DNA of 64,000 nt from Sulfuritalea sp. (GTDB lineage: Bacteria; Pseudomonadota; Gammaproteobacteria; Burkholderiales; Rhodocyclaceae). The notes under the pieces are model-generated. The model did not search any database, was not told the DNA's origin, and saw nothing but the letters and a program-made list of their open reading frames with translations. Both the position numbers and the translations under genes were made by a program. Below, one piece after another: positions 52,601 to 60,706 of the stretch (positions are counted from its first letter, which is position 1; each line of letters starts with the position of its first letter). The stretch lies in the NCBI GenBank assembly GCA_023229545.1, contig JALNZB010000017.1, positions 1-64,000 of the forward strand, in the 5' to 3' direction.

Positions 52601-54572
52601 CCATCAAAGTGACGGCCACCTCGGACAGTTCGTGCTGAGCGTCGAAGATCGGCGCGGCGCTGACCAGCATCCAGCAGATGCCCCGCCCGTGCGGAAACAC
52701 CAGGCCAATGACCCTGTCCCTCACTATCTGGCGGGTGGAGAGCACCTGATTGCCCGGATACTCATCCACCGCCATGCGACTGCCGTCTTCTCGCAGAAAA
52801 TGCCAACCGGGGTCGCGAGTACTCTGACCGACCAGATCGGCGGCAGCACGTTGCAACAGGCCTTCCGCTGTAGGGTTAACGCTGACGACGACGGCTTGCC
52901 GATCATGCACCATGACCCCTACCGGAACGTTCTCGATCAAGGCAGCGAGGCGCCCCTCGCTCGCCGTTCGCAGCGCAACCTCCCGCGCCATGCGCCGGGT
53001 GTGGTCGGCGATGGCGAAGACGAAGACGCCGGTGAATAGCACCAACAGCAGCTTGCCAGCAAAATAGAGGCGCCCGCCGGTCGACTGCCCTGGCCGCCAG
53101 GCGGAAAGCAGCCACGCGTCAACCCGTAGTCCTTCGCCGGCAAGGCCGCCTATACGACCGCTCCAGTCCGGGCGTGCATCGCGGTCGGTCGGCACGGTGC
53201 CAACGAGCATCAGTCGCTGGTTGTTCCAGTTGGCGAGGCCGGTAATCCGGAAAACGAGCCCCTCGCGGGCCGCGTGCGCGGCCACGTCCGCCCACAACAC
53301 TTCCGGGGTAAACACGGCGATGACAAAACCGCGCAGAGCGGCGCGGCGCGCTGCCTGGTCGGCCACCGAGGCGTTGAAACCAGCGCGGTAGACCGGCGTC
53401 AGCAGCAGCCATTCCCTGCCGTCCATGTTGCCGGGAAAGTTCTCGCGTGCGACCAGTGCCGGTCGCGCACTGGCGACCGCCTCGGTCATTGCGGCGCGCT
53501 GCTTCGGGTTGGCTCCCAAATCGACGCCGAGCGGCGCCTCGACTCGGCTGGGTATGGCGAAACGCAGCGGGTAGTAATCGGCGCGCTCGGTAGCCGGCAC
53601 CAAGGTGCCGCCGTCATCGAATTCGAGCAGGGAAAAGCCCGCCGGACCTTCGCGCTGCACCGCAGTTTCGAACGCGGCCCGCTCGGCGTGCACAACGCGC
53701 GGCGCCCATTCGATGATCTCGACGCCCGTGCGCCCAGCCGCCATCTGATTGAAGGCGGCAAACTCCTGCTCAGTGATGGTTTTGTGGCTATCGAACAGGG
53801 TCATTATCGCGAGCAGGCGTTCCCGACGCTGATGGATCGCACTCTCTACCTGGTGCTGTAGATCGCCGGCAGTCGTCGCCAGCCGCTCGTGCCGACCAGT
53901 TTGCTCGACATGGCTCAGCCAGGCGTAACCGCCGACTACCAGCACGCCCAAGATCACCAGCGGGCCGGCGCCTTGCAGAGCATGGTCACGCCAGCGCAGG
54001 CGCGATTCGGACAGGACGAGCAGTACCAGAGGCGCCGCCAGCAACACGCCGAGACTGTCGCCGACCCACCACGTCATCCACTCGGCGGCGAGCATTGACG
54101 CCGGCAGGTCACCAAGAAAATGCAGCGCGGCGACACCCACCGTCGCCGAGACCAGGCAGGCGATTGGCCCGCCGAGCACAAAAAAGGCCAGTGCGCCGCG
54201 CGCGCGCGCCAATGGCCCGGCGGCACGCGGAAGACGCTGCGTCAGCAGCGCGCCAAGCACCGCCTGCATGGCGATGCCGACAGCGATCGATGCCGCCAAA
54301 GGAAGCGGCGTGCCGCCGAGCAGTTTGGCGGCAAAAGCGCCGATCCATATCGCCGGCCAATAACGCCAGCCCCAGACCGCCAGCGCGGCGAGCGCAAGAC
54401 CGGACGCCGGCCATAGCGGCACGGCACGAACAGACTCCCCGCCGATCACCAGGGCGAGCAACGCCAGAACGAGGTAGGCAAGCGCAAGACCGACCGCGCG
54501 CGTCACCTGGAAACATGGCGATGCCCCAGCGGGAGAACTCACGTCCTGTGCCATGCCGACGGTGGCGTTCAT
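49626..54572 (-). CDS. Large hybrid sensor kinase: MASE1-CHASE-PAS-GAF-PAS-HisKA-HATPase-REC-REC-HPt
   Basis: About 1648 residues from ATG 54572. The frame is open to a TTG at 54656, and ATG 54554 is also possible; no ribosome site decides. Order: MASE1-type multi-helix membrane domain (about 20-250), CHASE-like extracytoplasmic region (about 255-500, NFPGNMDGREWLLLTPVYR), PAS (about 540-665), GAF (about 670-830), PAS (about 860-990, TVETFNPAAERIFGY), HisKA (FLAAMSHEIRTPMNGVIGM), HATPase (DNGIGIDQAT, GTGLGLVIARN), a pseudo-receiver without the acceptor Asp, a true receiver (VAEDNE, LLLSDLHMPQMDGY, DYLSKPTP) and a C-terminal HPt (LAHKLKSSARSVGA). It is a complete internal phosphorelay, presumably feeding the EAL and dual-receiver proteins encoded next. 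Confidence 0.92.
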   Translation of the reverse strand: MNATVGMAQDVSSPAGASPCFQVTRAVGLALAYLVLALLALVIGGESVRAVPLWPASGLALAALAVWGWRYWPAIWIGAFAAKLLGGTPLPLAASIAVGIAMQAVLGALLTQRLPRAAGPLARARGALAFFVLGGPIACLVSATVGVAALHFLGDLPASMLAAEWMTWWVGDSLGVLLAAPLVLLVLSESRLRWRDHALQGAGPLVILGVLVVGGYAWLSHVEQTGRHERLATTAGDLQHQVESAIHQRRERLLAIMTLFDSHKTITEQEFAAFNQMAAGRTGVEIIEWAPRVVHAERAAFETAVQREGPAGFSLLEFDDGGTLVPATERADYYPLRFAIPSRVEAPLGVDLGANPKQRAAMTEAVASARPALVARENFPGNMDGREWLLLTPVYRAGFNASVADQAARRAALRGFVIAVFTPEVLWADVAAHAAREGLVFRITGLANWNNQRLMLVGTVPTDRDARPDWSGRIGGLAGEGLRVDAWLLSAWRPGQSTGGRLYFAGKLLLVLFTGVFVFAIADHTRRMAREVALRTASEGRLAALIENVPVGVMVHDRQAVVVSVNPTAEGLLQRAAADLVGQSTRDPGWHFLREDGSRMAVDEYPGNQVLSTRQIVRDRVIGLVFPHGRGICWMLVSAAPIFDAQHELSEVAVTLMDITERRQLEARERNRAGIMELLGTSVPLAAILERIVGFVEAEDAQALCSILLLDEAGTRLRHGAAPSLPDSFNHAINGLEIGPAGGPCGTAAFTRQRVIAADIDSHPDWVDFRALVAQGGLRSCWSEPILNAVGGVLGTFTIYHREPCEPCAADIELIVMAASLARLAIERKRAEAEILQLNADLERRVTERTAQLKETSDRLSESAARIAAILDTVVDGVITTDEHGTVETFNPAAERIFGYMVGEVIGRNIKMLMPAPYHGEHDGYLARYMATGEAHIIGIGREVEGRRKDGTSFPLELAINEMWLGAVRHFTGVMRDITERQRAEAVVQEARNAAEAANRAKSDFLAAMSHEIRTPMNGVIGMVDVLHQTSLNGYQVEMVDIIRDSAFSLLGIIEDILDFSKIEAGKLEVEQEPMAVAEVVEKACGMLDHLAVSKGVELTLFTDPDIPAHVLGDAQRLRQIIVNLANNAIKFSSGQGRIGRVSVRALLVRREEAQVVVEIRVVDNGIGIDQATQARLFAAFTQAETSTTRRFGGTGLGLVIARNLVRLMGGELTVQSAPDEGSTFCARLPCVPLPAAVDADAASLPLAGLACLAVGDADGLADDLAAWLAAAGAGVERSHDLAAARAFLVLAAPGPWLCLIDAGNVPPLLDELRTIADLRAQSETRFLVIGRGIRRRLCHRDADSTLFELDGNVLTRHSFLDAVAVATGRAAEKPSEPAHGRSEAALIPPPRDVAVRQGRLILVAEDNETNQKVIVRQLALLGFAADVAANGREALTRWQSGDYALLLSDLHMPQMDGYELTAAIRAVENQSPGGRRMPIIALTANALKGEAVRCVEAGMDDYLSKPTPLAELKTTIEKWLPMSATATPPPAAVPSAPTSVPVDVAVLAALVGDDPVVIGEFLLDFRASAKSIAAELSIACKAGQAAQVTSLAHKLKSSARSVGALALGERCAELEAAGKAGQVAALPDLWQRFAAEMAVVEEYLDSL

Positions 54573-54823
54573 GAGATTCCGGGTCACGATGAATGGTTGG
54601 CGATCACCTTCGGAGCGAGGGCTAGTCACTGTGCTGACGAGACGCCGACGCTCCAACGGAAATCAATTTATGAGCTTGATCCTACTCGCCAGCAGGAAAG
54701 TGTCAATGACGCTGTTGTGCGGGGCGGCGCCAAACTCGATGCGGTTCACCGGCATGGTAACGAACTCGCAACTCAGGACAAAAGCCGAGGCCAGGTTTGC
54801 CCAGCCAAAATGCGCTGCACGGC

Positions 54824-54841
54824 CCCGGCATCACTGCCGGG
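54824..54841 (-). terminator. Hairpin after the M23 peptidase gene
   Basis: CCCGGCA (54824-54830), loop TCAC, TGCCGGG (54835-54841): a perfect 7-base-pair stem 8 bases beyond the peptidase stop on the minus strand. No T-run follows, so termination is uncertain. The rest of the 277-base gap 54573-54849 shows nothing else I can name. Confidence 0.4.
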
Positions 54842-54849
54842 ATGCGATC

Positions 54850-55794
54850 TCAGCGGCGGCGTGCCGACCCCTGAGTCGCCTGCGCCATGCGCAGAAAACG
54901 ATCCGGATTCTGCGGTAAACCGTGAATGCGGACTTCAAAATGCAGATGTGGCCCGGTGGACCGTCCGGTGGTGCCCACTTCGGCAATTTTCTGGCCGCGC
55001 TTGACCAACTGTCCGGCCTTTACCAACATTCTCGACGCGTGGGCATAGCGCGTGGTCAGGTCCTTACCGTGATCGATTTCCACCAGATTGCCATATTGCG
55101 GATGATGCTCTGCGGTAATCACGATGCCGGCAGCGGCGGCACGAATACTCATGCCGGAGGGCGACACAAAGTCGATTCCCTCGTGCATCGCCCGCTCGCC
55201 AGTGAAGGGGTCAACACGCCAGCCATAGCTCGAAGCGTTCCATTGCGCCTCGACCGGCATGCTGGTGGGCAGCAGGCTTTTCTTGATGCGGTCCTCCAGC
55301 AATTGGGACTCAATCATGGAAATCGCGTCGGATTTTGCTTCGAGCTGATGGGCCAGCGCGTCGACCGCGCGTTGCAGTTCCGTTGCAGACATCGTCGCAG
55401 GCAGCACCAGCGGCCCGCCGCGGCCATCCGCTTTGACATTGAAGGTCTTGAGCTCCTGAGGCTTGACCCCCGCCATACCCGCGAGCCGTTCGCCTATGGT
55501 GTCGAGGCGCAACAATTGCGCCTGCATCTCGCCCAGCTTGACCGCCATGGCGTTGAGGTTTTCACGAACAAAGTCCTTGGAGCGCTGGGTTTCTTCGGCA
55601 TTCACCGCACGCACCAAATCCTGCAGGAAGGGTAGGCGGATTTCCGCTGCGTGACGGACGGTGACATAGGAAAACAGTGACGACAACACAAGGACCGAGC
55701 TAAACAGCGCAACCACGAAGAGTACTGCATGACGCCAAGTCAGCGTAATGCTTCTTGCGGTTGCCAGTCGGTCGGAGACGAGAATAATATGCAT
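54850..55794 (-). CDS. Membrane-anchored M23 (LytM-type) peptidoglycan peptidase
   Basis: 314 residues from ATG 55794, with GGGAGGGA about 7 bases upstream (the longer frame is not supported). One transmembrane helix (about 23-43, VLFVVALFSSVLVLSSLFS) follows a short cytoplasmic tail. A periplasmic coiled-coil region (about 50-190) precedes the LytM/M23 metallopeptidase domain (about 200-300): HEGIDFVSP with a zinc His and Asp, RYAHASRM and the catalytic HLHFEV. The zinc set looks complete, so it is probably an active endopeptidase rather than an EnvC/NlpD-type activator. Located between lpxC and secA, the usual betaproteobacterial place. It is divergent from the DUF721 gene with only 28 bases between the starts. 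Confidence 0.93.
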   Translation of the reverse strand: MHIILVSDRLATARSITLTWRHAVLFVVALFSSVLVLSSLFSYVTVRHAAEIRLPFLQDLVRAVNAEETQRSKDFVRENLNAMAVKLGEMQAQLLRLDTIGERLAGMAGVKPQELKTFNVKADGRGGPLVLPATMSATELQRAVDALAHQLEAKSDAISMIESQLLEDRIKKSLLPTSMPVEAQWNASSYGWRVDPFTGERAMHEGIDFVSPSGMSIRAAAAGIVITAEHHPQYGNLVEIDHGKDLTTRYAHASRMLVKAGQLVKRGQKIAEVGTTGRSTGPHLHFEVRIHGLPQNPDRFLRMAQATQGSARRR

Positions 55795-55822
55795 CCCTTC
55801 CCTCCCTTCAGGTTCGTTATCG

Positions 55823-56260
55823 ATGACAGCGCGCAGTCTCCAGGAACACCTTGCCTCCGGTGACAGCATGGCGCGGCTGGCAAGCCACGCCCAACGTCTA
55901 CTTCAATTCCAGCGTCTTCTCGAAGCTGCACTTCCGGCGGCACTAAGGCCTTATGCCCGAGTAGCCAACTTCCGTCTGGGGAAACTCTTTATCCACGCCG
56001 CCAACGGCGCAGTCGCGGCGAAAATCCGTCAATTCGGACCACGTCTCGTCAGCGATTTATCGAATAAAGACGCGAAGGTTACCCAAATCGAGGTCCGAGT
56101 GCAAGCCCGGAACCCAGCGCCAGCCAGCCCTCGGCATGAAAGGCCTGCTCTGCCTGGGATAAAACAGAAGCAAGCGCTTACTGGATTGGCAAGCCAACTG
56201 CCAAGCGAATCGCCTCTGAAGAACGCGCTGGAGCGCTTGCTGCGGACGATCAAAGAATAA
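55823..56260 (+). CDS. DUF721 / DciA-like protein
   Basis: 145 residues from ATG 55823 (TARSLQEHLASGDSMARLASHA). The DUF721 core (about 25-100) shows LLEAALPAALRPYARVANFRLGKLFIHAANGAVAAKIRQ, the KH-like fold of DciA proteins that load the replicative helicase DnaB in bacteria without DnaC. The C-terminal third is Pro/Lys-rich and likely disordered. DciA function is inferred from family membership only. No good ribosome site. The 3' end overlaps the convergent small membrane gene by 11 bases. Confidence 0.82.
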   Translation: MTARSLQEHLASGDSMARLASHAQRLLQFQRLLEAALPAALRPYARVANFRLGKLFIHAANGAVAAKIRQFGPRLVSDLSNKDAKVTQIEVRVQARNPAPASPRHERPALPGIKQKQALTGLASQLPSESPLKNALERLLRTIKE

Positions 56261-56432
56261 TCAGGCGCTCTGCGGCCATCAGCACCAGGACAACCAGCGC
56301 AAAAATCAGCGCTGCCTTGGCAACACGGACTGACAATACAAGATAGCGCCGATCACGGGTGAACAACCAGGCGACGATCCCACTGCCAATAGTGATCGCC
56401 GTGAGTATGCCGACGATCCGCAACAAGAGCAT
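56250..56432 (-). CDS. Small two-helix membrane protein
   Basis: 60 residues. Two hydrophobic segments (about 2-23 and 36-57) are separated by the charged turn FTRDRRYLVLSVRVAK. It is not recognised as a named family, but small proteins of this type occur downstream of lpxC in related genomes. It begins 9 bases after the lpxC stop on the same strand, so it is probably cotranscribed with it. It overlaps the convergent DUF721 gene at its 3' end. The lpxC proximity hints at an envelope role, nothing firmer. Confidence 0.75.
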   Translation of the reverse strand: MLLLRIVGILTAITIGSGIVAWLFTRDRRYLVLSVRVAKAALIFALVVLVLMAAERLIIL

Positions 56433-56441
56433 GGTTAATGC

Positions 56442-57356
56442 CTAAGCCAGTTGGGGATACAGCCGGGCAATGCTGCCCGGCGCTTCTTCGGCCTTCTGGA
56501 AACTGACCAGCTCCCAGGCCCCGGCATCGGCCAGCAGCGCGCGCAACAGCTGATTGTTCAGTGCATGGCCCGATTTGTGGGCCGAAAACGCTCCCAGCAA
56601 GGGATGGCCGGCGAGGTAAAGATCGCCGACGGCATCCAGGATCTTGTGCTTGACGAACTCGTCGGCGTAGCGAAGGCCGTCGCTGTTCAGAACCCGGTAC
56701 TCATCCATCACGATGGCGTTTTCCAGACTGCCACCCAGTGCCAACCCCTGGTCGCGCAGGTTTTCAACATCCTGCATGAAACCGAAGGTGCGGGCGCGGG
56801 CCACTTCGCGCAAATAGGATTGATCGGCAAAATCAATGTGAGCCCGCGAGGCGGCGCGCTTCACCGCCGGATGGTTGAAAACTATGGAGAAGTCGAGGCT
56901 GAAGCCGTCGTAGGGCGACAGCCTGGCCCATTTGTCGCCATCCTTTACCTCCACGGTCTTCTTCACCCGCAGGAATTTCTTGGCGGCTTTTTGTTCCTCG
57001 ATTCCGGCCGACTGGAGCAGGAAAACAAAGGGGGCCGCCGACCCGTCCATGATCGGCAGTTCGGCGGCATCGACATCAATATAGATGTTGTCGACGCCGA
57101 GTCCGGCCAGCGCCGACATCAGGTGTTCGACCGTGGCCACCTTGACCCCGTCCTTTTCCAGGCAGGACGCGAGCCGAGTATCGCCGACGCCAAAGGCGTC
57201 AGCCTTGAGGTCAACTGGCGGCGTCAGATCGACACGGCGAAATACAACCCCCGTCTCCGGCTGCGCCGGACGCAGCACGAGCGACACCTTGACACCCGAG
57301 TGGAGACCCACACCGGTGGCCTTGACGACTGTTTTAAGGGTGCGCTGACGAAGCAT
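56442..57356 (-). CDS. lpxC: UDP-3-O-acyl-N-acetylglucosamine deacetylase
   Basis: 304 residues, standard length. Committed step of lipid A synthesis, a zinc-dependent deacetylase in the cytoplasm. Visible: TLKTVVKATGVGLHSG at the start, first zinc His in VEHLMSALAGLGVDN, the second zinc site in KHKILDAVGDLYLAG and the catalytic His in SGHALNNQLLRAL. It ends the division cluster, separated from ftsZ by 102 bases containing a large hairpin. Confidence 0.98.
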   Translation of the reverse strand: MLRQRTLKTVVKATGVGLHSGVKVSLVLRPAQPETGVVFRRVDLTPPVDLKADAFGVGDTRLASCLEKDGVKVATVEHLMSALAGLGVDNIYIDVDAAELPIMDGSAAPFVFLLQSAGIEEQKAAKKFLRVKKTVEVKDGDKWARLSPYDGFSLDFSIVFNHPAVKRAASRAHIDFADQSYLREVARARTFGFMQDVENLRDQGLALGGSLENAIVMDEYRVLNSDGLRYADEFVKHKILDAVGDLYLAGHPLLGAFSAHKSGHALNNQLLRALLADAGAWELVSFQKAEEAPGSIARLYPQLA

Positions 57357-57402
57357 CGGACTGCGATGTAAATGGAATGTTGCGGAGCGGCAATTTTATC
57401 AC

Positions 57403-57446
57403 GCAAGCCCGGTGCGGCGGGAGGAGGCGCCCGCCGCACCGGTTGC
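57403..57446 (-). terminator. Large hairpin between ftsZ and lpxC
   Basis: CCGGTGCGGCGGG (57409-57421) pairs perfectly with CCCGCCGCACCGG (57430-57442) around an 8-base loop. GCAA/TTGC extends the stem past a two-base bulge. On the minus strand it follows the ftsZ stop by 12 bases and is trailed by GTGATAAAATTG. Likely a terminator or partial terminator that separates lpxC expression from ftsZ. Confidence 0.65.
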
Positions 57447-57458
57447 GGGCCTGACTAT

Positions 57459-58652
57459 TCAGTCGGACTGACGGCGCAGGAAAGCAGGGATATCGTACTT
57501 GTCCACTCCGGAAGCCGCCATAGCATCCGCCTGCGCGTTGCGTGGCGTGCTGCCTCGCGCGCTACTGGTGACACTGGAGAGATCTATCTGCGCCTGACCG
57601 ATTGCGGAGTCGTACACCGGCAGATTGTCGGTCCCGGTGCGCAGTCCGACCGTTTCGACCACGCTCATTCTGGGTTTGACCGCCTCACGCACCACAACCC
57701 CGCCGAGACCGGTGGCAACCACCGTAACGCGCAACTGGTCTTCCATGGTCTCGTCAAATACGGCGCCACAAATTACGGTGGCCTCGGGAGCCGTGTATTG
57801 ACGGATGGTATTCATCACCTCCTTGTATTCCTTGAGACCGAGTGTGGAGCTGGCGGTAATATTTACCAACACGCCGCGCGCGCCGGAAAGCTCGATACCC
57901 TCCAGCAGCGGACTGGCCACGGCCTCTTCGGCGGCGACACGCGCCCGATCGACGCCGGCGGCGACGGCCGAACCCATCATGGCCTTGCCCATCTCGCCCA
58001 TCACGGTGCGCACGTCTTCAAAGTCGACGTTGACCAGACCCGGTACGTTGATGATTTCAGCGATGCCGCCCACCGCATTGCGCAGCACGTTGTCGGCCGC
58101 CTGGAAGGCTTCGAGCATGCTGACTTCGTCGCCCAGCACTTCTTCAAGTTTTTCGTTGAGGATGACGATCAGCGAATCGACGTGACGAGCAAGCTCGGCA
58201 ACGCCCTCTTCGGCCAGGCGTTTGCGCTTGCCTTCGTATTCAAAGGGTTTGGTGACTACGGCCACGGTCAGGATGCCGAGTTCGCGCGCCACCTCGGCGA
58301 CGATCGGACCAGCGCCGGTACCAGTACCGCCGCCCATGCCGGCGGTAATAAAGACCATGTGCGCACCAGTCAGAGCTTCGGCGATGCGACCACGATCAAG
58401 CACGGCCAACTCCCTGGCCTTTTCCGGCTTGCCGCCGGCGCCCAGACCGGGACCAAGTTGCAGCTTGACGTGCGCGGTACTCTTCTTCAGCGCTTGCGCA
58501 TCGGTATTGCAGCAGATGAATTCGACGCCGCCGACGCCTTCGCGGATCATGTGCTCAACCGCGTTGCCACCCGCGCCGCCGACGCCGACTACCTTGATTA
58601 CGGTCGATCCCGCCTCCGCTTCCGGTGTCACCACTTCCTCAAGTTCAAACAT
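57459..58652 (-). CDS. ftsZ: Cell division GTPase FtsZ
   Basis: 397 residues. Tubulin-like GTPase forming the Z ring. GVGGAGGNAVEHMI near 26, tubulin signature GGGTGTGAGP, the synergy loop NVDFEDVRTVM, Gly-rich ARGVLVNITAS, a variable Ser/Ala-rich linker and the conserved C-terminal peptide DKYDIPAFLRRQSD, which binds FtsA and ZipA. GAGGCGAGA precedes the ATG. It follows ftsA by 27 bases. Confidence 0.99.
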   Translation of the reverse strand: MFELEEVVTPEAEAGSTVIKVVGVGGAGGNAVEHMIREGVGGVEFICCNTDAQALKKSTAHVKLQLGPGLGAGGKPEKARELAVLDRGRIAEALTGAHMVFITAGMGGGTGTGAGPIVAEVARELGILTVAVVTKPFEYEGKRKRLAEEGVAELARHVDSLIVILNEKLEEVLGDEVSMLEAFQAADNVLRNAVGGIAEIINVPGLVNVDFEDVRTVMGEMGKAMMGSAVAAGVDRARVAAEEAVASPLLEGIELSGARGVLVNITASSTLGLKEYKEVMNTIRQYTAPEATVICGAVFDETMEDQLRVTVVATGLGGVVVREAVKPRMSVVETVGLRTGTDNLPVYDSAIGQAQIDLSSVTSSARGSTPRNAQADAMAASGVDKYDIPAFLRRQSD

Positions 58653-58679
58653 TCTCGCCTCCTGAAAAGACCAACCGAA

Positions 58680-59912
58680 TCAAAAATTACTGGTGAACCA
58701 CGCCCGCATCCGCGCCAGAACCTGCCTGAAACTCCTCGGGCTTTGTACCTTCATGCCGCGGTGACGCTGCGCCACACCTTCCAGCAACAAGCCCATGGCC
58801 GTCGAGTAGCGCGGATTGCGCACGTAATCGCGCAAGTTGCCGTCGTAATGCGGCATCGCCAGCTTTACGGTGTTGTGAAAAACCTCTTCGCCCAGATCGG
58901 CCATGCCGGGCATTTGCGCCGCGCCGCCGGTCAGCACGATGCCGGCGCGCAGCAGGCGTTCCTTGCCGCTGCGGTGCAGTTCCTCCTGCACCTTCTGGAA
59001 GATTTCCTCGACGCGCGGCTGGATGAATCCGGCCAGGGTCTGACGCGACAACTGCGTCGCCGGACGGTCGCCAACGCCGGGCACCTCGATCATGTCTTCC
59101 GCATTGGCCAGTTGCTGCAACGCGACGCCGTAGCGCACCTTGATTTCCTCGGCATCCTGGGTCGAGGTGCGCAAGGCGATGGCAATGTCGTTGGTCAACT
59201 GATCGCCCGCAATCGGAATCACTGCGGTATGGCGAATCGCGCCCTGCACAAATACCGCAACGTCGGTAGTGCCGCCGCCGATATCGACCAGGCAGACGCC
59301 GACATCCTTTTCGTCTTCGGTCAGCACGGCATAGCCGGAGGCCAGCGGTTGCAGCACCAGGTCGACCACTTCGAGGCCGCAGCGATGCACGCACTTGACG
59401 ATGTTCTGCACTGCGGTCACCGCACCGGTAACCAGATGCACCTTGACGTCAAGCCGCTTGGCGTCCATGCCGATCGGCTCCTTGACGCCGTCCTGGCCGT
59501 CGACGATGAACTCCTGCACCAGGGTGTGCAAAATCTGGTCATCGGCCGAGATGGATGTCGCATTGGCGGCCTCGATGGCGCGCTCGACATCGAACTGGGT
59601 GACTTCCTTGTCGCGCACCACGGCCATGCCCGAGGAATCCTTGCTCTTGATGTGGCTGCCGGCAATTCCGGTATATACCTCGCGCACCTTGCAGCCCGCC
59701 ATCATCTCGACTTCGGCAATGGCTCTGGAGATCGAATTCACGGTGGCCTCGATGTTGATCACCATGCCGCGCTTCAAGCCGCTGGACTCCTGGGTGCCAA
59801 GGCCGAGGATACCCAGCCGACCTTCGGCATCCAGCTCACCGACGATCGCGACAATTTTCGAGGTGCCGATGTCGAGGCCGACGATCAGGTCACGTTTGGC
59901 TTCCTTGGCCAT
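58680..59912 (-). CDS. ftsA: Cell division protein FtsA
   Basis: 410 residues from ATG 59912, which shares one base with the ftsQ stop (TGATG). The longer open frame upstream lies inside ftsQ. Actin-like ATPase that tethers FtsZ to the membrane: VGLDIGTSKIVAIVGE, the 1C domain segment (EMMAGCKVREVYTGIAGSH), phosphate motif VDIGGGTTDVAVF, adenosine motif LTGGAAQMPGM and a C-terminal amphipathic helix (FRQVLARMRAWFTSNF). Standard length and location. Confidence 0.98.
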   Translation of the reverse strand: MAKEAKRDLIVGLDIGTSKIVAIVGELDAEGRLGILGLGTQESSGLKRGMVINIEATVNSISRAIAEVEMMAGCKVREVYTGIAGSHIKSKDSSGMAVVRDKEVTQFDVERAIEAANATSISADDQILHTLVQEFIVDGQDGVKEPIGMDAKRLDVKVHLVTGAVTAVQNIVKCVHRCGLEVVDLVLQPLASGYAVLTEDEKDVGVCLVDIGGGTTDVAVFVQGAIRHTAVIPIAGDQLTNDIAIALRTSTQDAEEIKVRYGVALQQLANAEDMIEVPGVGDRPATQLSRQTLAGFIQPRVEEIFQKVQEELHRSGKERLLRAGIVLTGGAAQMPGMADLGEEVFHNTVKLAMPHYDGNLRDYVRNPRYSTAMGLLLEGVAQRHRGMKVQSPRSFRQVLARMRAWFTSNF

Positions 59913-60706
59913 CAGCTTTTGCTCGCCCTGAGGGCGAATCCATTGGGGTAACGCATATCCACCACGCCGACGGTTTGCAGGCGATTCCTGGCCGCGCCGC
60001 TTACCGCCGCATAGTGGGTCGTGAATCGGTGCAAGCGCTCCGCCAGCGGATGCTTGGGCTGATCGCGGCCCAGCTCCAGTACCACGCCGTCGTCCAGCTT
60101 GAGTTGCCAGGCCTCGCGCGCCGAAAGACGAATGGCGACCTGCTGGTGGCCGATAGCCGCGAGGCTGTCGCTGAACTCCCGATAGCGGGCCAGCACACGG
60201 GGAGCCGAACCTTCCGGACCGACAAACATCGGCAAGGCTTCGCGCGTCGACGCCACGAACACCTCGCCGTACATGCCGACCAGCCGCGCTTCGCCATCCT
60301 GCGCGGTCCAGCGGGCGACGGCGCGATGTTCTTCCAGCTCCAGTTCGATGCCGTCCGGCCAGAGCCGACGCAAGGAGGCCGAACGTACCCAAGGCATGCG
60401 CTCGAAAGCCGCCTGTGCGGTGTCCAGATCGACCGTGAAAAAGTTTCCGGCCAGGGCATTGCGCGCCGTGTATTCAATCTGCGCCCGCGACACCTGATCC
60501 AGCGGCGTCGCCACCACCAACTGCTTCAGCGGAAACACCGGCAGGCGTTGCAAGGCCATGGCGCCGGCCCATGCCAGCAGGCCGCCGCCGACCAGCAGCA
60601 ATACGTCGGCCAGCAGGTTGATCAGCATCGGTCGATCCCAGAAACCGTCGCCGCCGCCCGACTCGTTCCGCGTGTTTCCTTTCGAATTTCCCCGCAGCTT
60701 AGCCAT
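59912..60706 (-). CDS. ftsQ: Cell division protein FtsQ
   Basis: 264 residues. Cytoplasmic Gly/Asn-rich tail, a single membrane helix (about 27-47), the POTRA domain (FPLKQLVVATPLDQVSRAQI) and the FtsQ domain (FFTVDLDTAQAAFERMPWVRSASLRRLWPD) with the late YPNGFAL segment that contacts FtsB. It organises the FtsQLB complex. It overlaps ddl by 8 bases at its start and ftsA by one base at its end. Confidence 0.97.
   Translation of the reverse strand: MAKLRGNSKGNTRNESGGGDGFWDRPMLINLLADVLLLVGGGLLAWAGAMALQRLPVFPLKQLVVATPLDQVSRAQIEYTARNALAGNFFTVDLDTAQAAFERMPWVRSASLRRLWPDGIELELEEHRAVARWTAQDGEARLVGMYGEVFVASTREALPMFVGPEGSAPRVLARYREFSDSLAAIGHQQVAIRLSAREAWQLKLDDGVVLELGRDQPKHPLAERLHRFTTHYAAVSGAARNRLQTVGVVDMRYPNGFALRASKS

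Noticed and set aside
57372..59951. 859-residue plus-strand open frame opposite ftsZ and ftsA
   Set aside because: Spans two unrelated essential genes antisense and has a composition typical of shadow frames.
59913..60392. Longer ftsA start at 60392
   Set aside because: The extension lies wholly inside ftsQ in another frame. ATG 59912 gives the canonical FtsA N-terminus and a TGATG junction.
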